A stretch of DNA of 8,019 nt from CAYUPY01 sp964446595. Its GTDB lineage: Bacteria; Patescibacteriota; Dojkabacteria; J137; JAEUSD01. Where the stretch lies: contig CAYUPY010000055.1 in assembly GCA_964446595.1 (NCBI GenBank), positions 1 to 8,019 of the forward strand. The letters run 5' to 3'. Below the pieces are notes generated by a model. The model did not search any database, had not been told where the DNA came from, and saw only the letters and a program-made list of their open reading frames with translations. Below are positions 4,272 through 8,019 of this stretch, piece by piece (within the stretch, counting starts at the first letter, position 1; each line of letters starts with the position of its first letter). The translations under genes and the position numbers were made by a program.

Positions 4272-6868
4272 AGAGATTTTTAATTATTCTACTTACAATT
4301 TCTACACTTGCCATAGCAGCAGTTGGGGTATTTCTGGCTTTACAGATTGCTCAGACTGCAGCGCCTGGAGGTTCTGATTCAAGTAGCACAACTTCAGGTA
4401 CTAGCTCGATTTCCGATATCCCTGTAGCTAACAACTGTTGTGGTACAGGAGGTCAAGGAGGAGGGCCGTGTAATAGCGAAGAAGAATGGCAACAAGGTTG
4501 GTACAACTGTAATAACGGTGGCTGCGATGCTTGTCGTAGTTCTGAGAGACAGTGTGGAAACGGTAAGTGCGATGCCGGGGAGAGTGAAAACGGGCCCTGT
4601 GCTCAAGACTGTAAAAAGGGTGGCGGAGATAATCCTAGTCAGAGTAGTGGAGGTTCGAGCAGCGGTGGTGGTGGCGGTGGCAAAAAATGCAGTAACACCT
4701 CTGGCTCTTGTCAAAATAAAAATATTGGTGATGTGATTGGGATTGAGGGTGGTAGTTGTACTTGCCAAATAAATGGAGGTGGAAATATATGCGGTTGTAT
4801 TGTGGACGGTGGTACTAGCTGCGGGACAGGTTCTGATCAATATTGTGGAGGAAAGAGTTTTGGCGAGGCTTGCCGAAATTTATCAGGTGAAGACTTCGCT
4901 TACAATTACACTTGTCAGTACACATCCACTTCAGGTGGGAAAGCAGTATGTGGCTGTCGTCCGAGTGGAACATCAGGCGGACAATGTGAAGGAAATACAG
5001 ACTGCGCCGGCAACGAATACTGCGATAGCGGACTTTGCCGGCGCAAAAGAGGGCTAGGTGAGACTTGTAATGAAAGCGGTCAATGTGCTTCTGGCAGATG
5101 CAATCTTGATGATGGTACATGTCGTACGCAAAACAATAGTGGCTGCACGGGCAGTAGTGGGTGTAGTCCGGGACAGTATTGTGCACGTGGGTATGGGATT
5201 TGTTATCCTAAGCTTCCTAATGAGTCTTGGTGTAGTTTTAATAGCCAATGTATTAGTGGGATCTGCCGCCCATCTACCGAATGTTATAACGGTGTCTGCC
5301 GTCCTAAGTGTGCAGCCCCAGGAGGTGTGGAGTGTAGAGGTGATAGTGAGTGTACAGGAGATAAAATATGTAGTGCTGGTTATTGTGTAAATAAAAAATC
5401 TCAGGGCTCAACCTGTTATGATAATACTGAATGCCAGGCTGGTTTCTCCTGTATATCCAATATTTGTCAAACCACTCCCAGCGGGGCACCACCAGAAAGA
5501 CTGGAGCAGGGAGCTTCATGTGAGCCTGGTAGCTACTGTGAATCAAATGGAAGTGGATTCGGACATATCTGTTCAAATGGTAAATTAGGCGCTCGTACCA
5601 AACTAGATGCTTGTGCACCTGCAGTCCAAGAGGGTCAAAGCTGCGAAGGCGTGCCTAGATTTAGTAATGGAGAACCATCCAGAGGCAAATTCGTAGGCTG
5701 TAATGGCACGCTGAACTGTTTCTGTGGATCGCCTGAATCACAGGATACAATAACTTGCTATCCAGACATTGGAAATGATTCCTGTGGCGCCAATGCTGGT
5801 AAAATCTCTGGTGGCTCAACGACCCCTCCACCCAATAACCCACCCGGAACTAACCCTCCACCAGGCACTACAAATCCTCCTCCCGCCGTACAGACACAGT
5901 GTTTGGAACTAATAATTAAGTCACCACCAAATTCGACATCAACACCAACTCCTCCAGGTACAACCTATGCTGTAAATGCCACCTGGACTTGTACCGGCCT
6001 AGATAATAATTTAAACATTGGAATTTTTGATAGCAATAACAATTTAATCACCACTGGCAGTCAGGTAGGATCCGGAAACTATAACTCTAGTACAAATCGT
6101 TGCCGCTATACCTTCCAAGTTACATCTCCATTGGATGCTGCTAATCAAGACTATACCGTCAAGCAGATGGGAAATGGTACACCTGCCACACGTATTGACA
6201 GTCCTACATCTTGTACTAAGCCTTTAACTATCAGTGATACGGCCTCACCTCCTCCGGGAATTATTGTGACTAAAGAGGGAGGCACAAACTGTGCGGAAAC
6301 AGTAGGTGATAACACTATCATCACATGGACAATCACAGTCACGAATATAGGCACAACTCCTACGCTTGTTTCCGACCTAATCGATAACCTGCCACTGTTG
6401 ATAGATGGTGCTACTGACTTGGCAAACATCACCCCTGCGCCAACTTCGATCACCTCATCTACAATTACTTGGGAGATAAATGAGAATTTTGCTGCTGGCG
6501 AGAGCAGACAATATACGTATCAAATGGTGCTCTCGCCAGCTCAAGTCCAAACCCTAAATGGACAGGCTCTTGAAAATACTGCGGTAGCAGTCTACGGCCC
6601 AGATGGCGAAACATATGAATTCATCTACGTTGTTGACATTGAGGCTTGTCTTCCCGACACTGCTATTTTTGATAATATAAACGTTTCTCTGCCACTTGCT
6701 GTCGGTCTGTTACTTATTCTTGCAGGACTTGCATATAACCGCTCGCAGGTAATGATTACCCACAGGATTGCAGCTCAACAAGCTCGTCGAAAAGAGGAAA
6801 AAGAATTAACTTATATGCAAAACGTAATTAACTATCAAGCACAAACTAGAGATCGTCGCCAAGGTTAG
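4268..6868 (+). CDS. B1: very Cys-rich multidomain surface protein with LPDT sorting signal
   Basis: 866 residues with 64 Cys, 58 of them in residues 57-506. Order: MKRF start and hydrophobic helix (about 5-25); Ser/Thr linker (36-49) closed by DIPVA (50-54); a Cys module shared with B2 (NNCCGT through a CGNGKC-x2-GE-x5-C-x3-C motif, 55-115); Gly/Ser-rich spacer (116-140); Cys segment (141-230); six tandem small Cys units (240-400); further Cys-rich segment (418-506); Pro-rich linker (about 517-540); an Ig-like beta domain with four Cys (about 545-655); a DUF11-like domain (about 664-790, ITWTITVTNIG); CLPDTA (794-799); hydrophobic helix (about 806-823); and a basic, charged tail of about 43 residues. 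The CGNG-C-GE-C-C pattern resembles Cys motifs of myxobacterial and other bacterial secreted proteins. Disulfide load requires an oxidising extracellular setting. Likely adhesin or structural surface protein; no enzymatic motif is seen. Its start overlaps the A1 stop by 4 bases. Confidence 0.9.
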   Translation: MKRFLIILLTISTLAIAAVGVFLALQIAQTAAPGGSDSSSTTSGTSSISDIPVANNCCGTGGQGGGPCNSEEEWQQGWYNCNNGGCDACRSSERQCGNGKCDAGESENGPCAQDCKKGGGDNPSQSSGGSSSGGGGGGKKCSNTSGSCQNKNIGDVIGIEGGSCTCQINGGGNICGCIVDGGTSCGTGSDQYCGGKSFGEACRNLSGEDFAYNYTCQYTSTSGGKAVCGCRPSGTSGGQCEGNTDCAGNEYCDSGLCRRKRGLGETCNESGQCASGRCNLDDGTCRTQNNSGCTGSSGCSPGQYCARGYGICYPKLPNESWCSFNSQCISGICRPSTECYNGVCRPKCAAPGGVECRGDSECTGDKICSAGYCVNKKSQGSTCYDNTECQAGFSCISNICQTTPSGAPPERLEQGASCEPGSYCESNGSGFGHICSNGKLGARTKLDACAPAVQEGQSCEGVPRFSNGEPSRGKFVGCNGTLNCFCGSPESQDTITCYPDIGNDSCGANAGKISGGSTTPPPNNPPGTNPPPGTTNPPPAVQTQCLELIIKSPPNSTSTPTPPGTTYAVNATWTCTGLDNNLNIGIFDSNNNLITTGSQVGSGNYNSSTNRCRYTFQVTSPLDAANQDYTVKQMGNGTPATRIDSPTSCTKPLTISDTASPPPGIIVTKEGGTNCAETVGDNTIITWTITVTNIGTTPTLVSDLIDNLPLLIDGATDLANITPAPTSITSSTITWEINENFAAGESRQYTYQMVLSPAQVQTLNGQALENTAVAVYGPDGETYEFIYVVDIEACLPDTAIFDNINVSLPLAVGLLLILAGLAYNRSQVMITHRIAAQQARRKEEKELTYMQNVINYQAQTRDRRQG
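4985..5467 (+). repeat. Six tandem small Cys-rich protein units in B1
   Basis: Residues 240-400 contain six units that all begin C-x5-C. Units starting at Cys240, Cys356 and Cys383 have exactly C-x5-C-x5-C-x4-C spacing; the others vary slightly (C267-C273-C278-C285, C293-C299-C305-C312, C322-C328-C333-C339-C344). Unit sequence is diverged, so the repeat is visible in protein spacing, not as a DNA repeat. The spacing recalls small extracellular disulfide modules such as Dickkopf- or EB-type repeats; homology is not established. Confidence 0.75.
5816..5887 (+). repeat. Pro/Thr/Asn-rich linker in B1
   Basis: Residues 517-540 are dominated by Pro with Thr, Gly and Asn in PPP-containing blocks. 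The linker separates the Cys-rich distal half from the membrane-proximal Ig-like and DUF11-like domains. A stiff extended spacer is the likely role. Confidence 0.65.
6494..6540. repeat. Perfect inverted repeat inside the B1 coding sequence
   Basis: GCTGGCGAGAGCA (6494-6506) is exactly complementary to TGCTCTCGCCAGC (6528-6540), giving a 13-bp GC-rich stem with a 21-base loop. It lies within the DUF11-like domain (residues about 743-758). No T-run follows, so it is not an obvious terminator. Confidence 0.75.
6650..6664 (+). other. LPDTA variant sorting motif
   Basis: Encodes LPDTA after Cys794, followed by IFDN, a hydrophobic helix and a charged tail. Ala replaces Gly at position five. The placement and preceding Cys match the LPNTS motif of the first operon gene. 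Confidence 0.6.
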
Positions 6869-6913
6869 GATTTCTTTATTCAACATTGCTAGAAGCTTGG
6901 ATTTTCTGTAACC

Positions 6914-6919
6914 TATAAT
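6914..6919 (+). promoter_or_regulatory. TATAAT -10 element before the second A-B pair
   Basis: A perfect TATAAT lies in the 90-base gap between B1 and A2, 39 bases before the A2 ATG. The best -35 at 18-base spacing is TAGAAG (6890-6895, three of six matches), so strength is uncertain. It suggests that A2-B2 can be transcribed separately from the A1-B1 operon. No clear terminator is seen after B1, so read-through is also possible. Confidence 0.45.
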
Positions 6920-6925
6920 GAAATT

Positions 6926-6937
6926 AGTTTGCAAACT
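6926..6937. promoter_or_regulatory. Perfect 12-base palindrome AGTTTGCAAACT, candidate operator
   Basis: The palindrome begins 7 bases after the TATAAT, at the expected transcription start. It has no loop, so it is better suited to a dimeric DNA-binding protein than to a hairpin; the TTTT after it does not make a good terminator because only about 4 bp could pair around a loop. Confidence 0.4.
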
Positions 6938-6958
6938 TTTTAACTGTAAAGACACCAT

Positions 6959-7687
6959 ATGTCCAGAAAGATAGCGGTAATTGTTCTTTCCATTATGACC
7001 TTAGCTTTGCTAGGGGTAGGAGTAGTGATCCTACTTCAGCTTCAGCAAGACCAATCTCCAGATGAAGCTGATGCCGCAGGTTTTGGTAGTACTGCAGTAC
7101 GCACAAATTTCGACTTGGTTGAACAAGCATTCAATGAAATGGACTGTACTTGGTATTTAAATCAAGAAATGCTTACCAATACGGGGGACCAAGCTCTAGA
7201 CCAGTTGGGAAGAGAATATAGTCATGGATACATAAGAAGACTAGAAGTTGACCATGATTTTGCCAAAAATTGTTTCTACTTCTTCTCTGAAGATCCAACT
7301 ATCCCTAATCCAGAAGATTTTAGAATTATTCACTTTTACGTGAGTGCTTACGAAATGGATGCTGTAATCGATAACTCAGCAGAAGAACTTTACCAGCGAG
7401 TTAATACCGACACTATTATTAGAGTAGTAGATGAAGGCCAAATTAGAGGAGAAACTATTAGATACTTCTACGGAGATAGCGATATAGAAGGTGTATGCCA
7501 GGCAAATATTTTCCACAATCAAAATGACTTTGAGTATGCATCAATACTTTATAGTCAATTTGGCCCATGTTCTCAGAATATCGAACTAAACAAAAGAATT
7601 ACTTATCTAATTGCTGACAAGCTAGAGAAGGTAATGCAACCATTTATTTTGGAACAAGACTTTTTAGAAATTGAAGGTTTAGAATAA
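6959..7687 (+). CDS. A2: paralogue of A1, single-pass protein with a four-Cys domain, no Ser linker
   Basis: 242 residues of the same unrecognised family as A1. MSRK start, hydrophobic helix (about 5-26), short acidic linker, then GFGSTA (41-46), DCTWYLN (62-68), AKNCFYF (102-108), YFYG (169-172), QNDFEYAS (188-195) and KLEKVM (221-226). Cys63, 105, 180 and 204 match the A1 Cys; the gaps between the first two (42) and the last two (24) are identical, and the middle gap is 75 against 69. The Ser linker and DIPVA of A1 are missing, replaced by a stretch with five acidic residues. The DNA has diverged strongly at third positions, so the duplication is old. Only a weak AAAGA-like sequence precedes the ATG. 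Its stop is 1 base before the ATG of B2. Confidence 0.9.
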   Translation: MSRKIAVIVLSIMTLALLGVGVVILLQLQQDQSPDEADAAGFGSTAVRTNFDLVEQAFNEMDCTWYLNQEMLTNTGDQALDQLGREYSHGYIRRLEVDHDFAKNCFYFFSEDPTIPNPEDFRIIHFYVSAYEMDAVIDNSAEELYQRVNTDTIIRVVDEGQIRGETIRYFYGDSDIEGVCQANIFHNQNDFEYASILYSQFGPCSQNIELNKRITYLIADKLEKVMQPFILEQDFLEIEGLE

Positions 7688-7688
7688 T

Positions 7689-8019
7689 ATGAAAAGAATA
7701 CTGACTATAGTTTTAGCCATTGCCACGCTAGCCATTGCTGGAGGTGGAATATTCCTAGCTTTACAGCTAAGTGAAAATGCTAGTCCCAATCCTGATGACG
7801 TATCTGTAGCTGCAAACAATTGTTGTGGCACGGCAGGTTATAGAAGCTGTAGCAATGATGATGAATGGACCGCAGGTTGGCATGATTGTAATAACAAAGG
7901 CTGTGAAGCATGTCGTGGAGGAGGCTCTAAAGTCTGTGGTAACGGAAAATGTGAAGCCGGTGAAAGCCATAACAGCTGCGCCTCTGACTGTACTGACGAT
8001 GGGGAAGATAAAGGTGGCG
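7689..8019 (+). CDS. B2: paralogue of B1 (5' part, runs off the window)
   Basis: Frame open to the window end; 110 residues visible. MKRI start, hydrophobic helix (about 4-26, ending in FLALQ as in B1), short acidic linker (SVAANN in place of DIPVANN), then the same Cys module as B1: NNCCGT (43-48), DEW, GW, DCNNKGCEAC, and CGNGKCEAGES-x4-C-x3-C (83-101). Like A2, it lacks the Ser/Thr linker. The remainder probably carries more Cys units and a C-terminal LPxT signal, by analogy with B1. A GAAGG at 7673-7677 is 11 bases upstream of the ATG, a poorly spaced ribosome site; coupling to A2 is likely. Confidence 0.88.
   Translation, partial: MKRILTIVLAIATLAIAGGGIFLALQLSENASPNPDDVSVAANNCCGTAGYRSCSNDDEWTAGWHDCNNKGCEACRGGGSKVCGNGKCEAGESHNSCASDCTDDGEDKGG

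Noticed and set aside
4394..4840. 148-residue open frame on the minus strand, Thr-rich
   Set aside because: It is antisense to the Cys/Gly-rich coding of B1; Thr and Ala runs are the complement of GGT/TGT-type codons. No domain, and it lies wholly inside a well-supported gene.
5058..5390. 110-residue plus-strand frame in the B1 Cys repeats
   Set aside because: It is a +1 shadow of the Cys-rich frame, with Val/Ala-rich composition and no motif; the B1 frame has coherent Cys spacing throughout.
6926..6942. Intrinsic terminator from the palindrome followed by TTTT
   Set aside because: AGTTTGCAAACT can form only about a 4-bp stem around a loop, and it lies downstream of a good -10 element; an operator fits better.

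Overview
The window looks like part of a bacterial chromosome encoding a cell-surface locus. The most likely source is a Candidate Phyla Radiation (Patescibacteria) genome. That placement is inferred from small single-pass surface proteins with Ser- or Cys-rich ectodomains, LPxT-type C-terminal sorting signals followed by a membrane helix, weak or absent Shine-Dalgarno sequences, and a GT39 protein mannosyltransferase. It cannot be fixed to a phylum. TGA is used as a stop (end of the 239-residue gene), so code 25 is not used here. No rRNA, tRNA, CRISPR array or transposase was seen. Coding density is high and no stretch over 100 bases lacks a gene.

Layout. Positions 1-387 (+) hold the 3' end of a Ser/Gly/Asn-rich stalk protein ending in a canonical LPNTG sorting signal. 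Converging on it, 403-1983 (-) encodes a full-length protein O-mannosyltransferase. An 87-base divergent intergenic region (1984-2070), with a weak promoter and an inverted repeat, separates it from a tight rightward operon. The operon holds a 491-residue Ser-linker/Cys-rich/DUF11-like/LPNT protein (2071-3546), a 239-residue single-pass protein of unknown family ('A1', 3552-4271), and an 866-residue very Cys-rich LPDT protein ('B1', 4268-6868), which overlaps A1 by ATGA. A 90-base gap with a perfect TATAAT and a perfect 12-base palindrome follows. After it comes a second copy of the pair: A2 (6959-7687) and the 5' end of B2 (7689 to the window end).

How the genes may work together (inference). 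All five proteins whose N-termini are visible begin with a short basic N-terminus and one hydrophobic helix. Three of them then have a Ser/Thr-rich linker ending in the motif DIPVA. The large proteins also carry a C-terminal LPxT plus helix. Ser/Thr-rich membrane-proximal linkers are the expected substrates of the neighbouring mannosyltransferase, and the Cys-rich ectodomains must fold with many disulfides outside the cell. The locus therefore reads as a glycosylated, disulfide-rich surface structure built from a duplicated A-B gene pair, possibly for adhesion or host contact. The A family has no fold or function that I recognise and is the most novel component.
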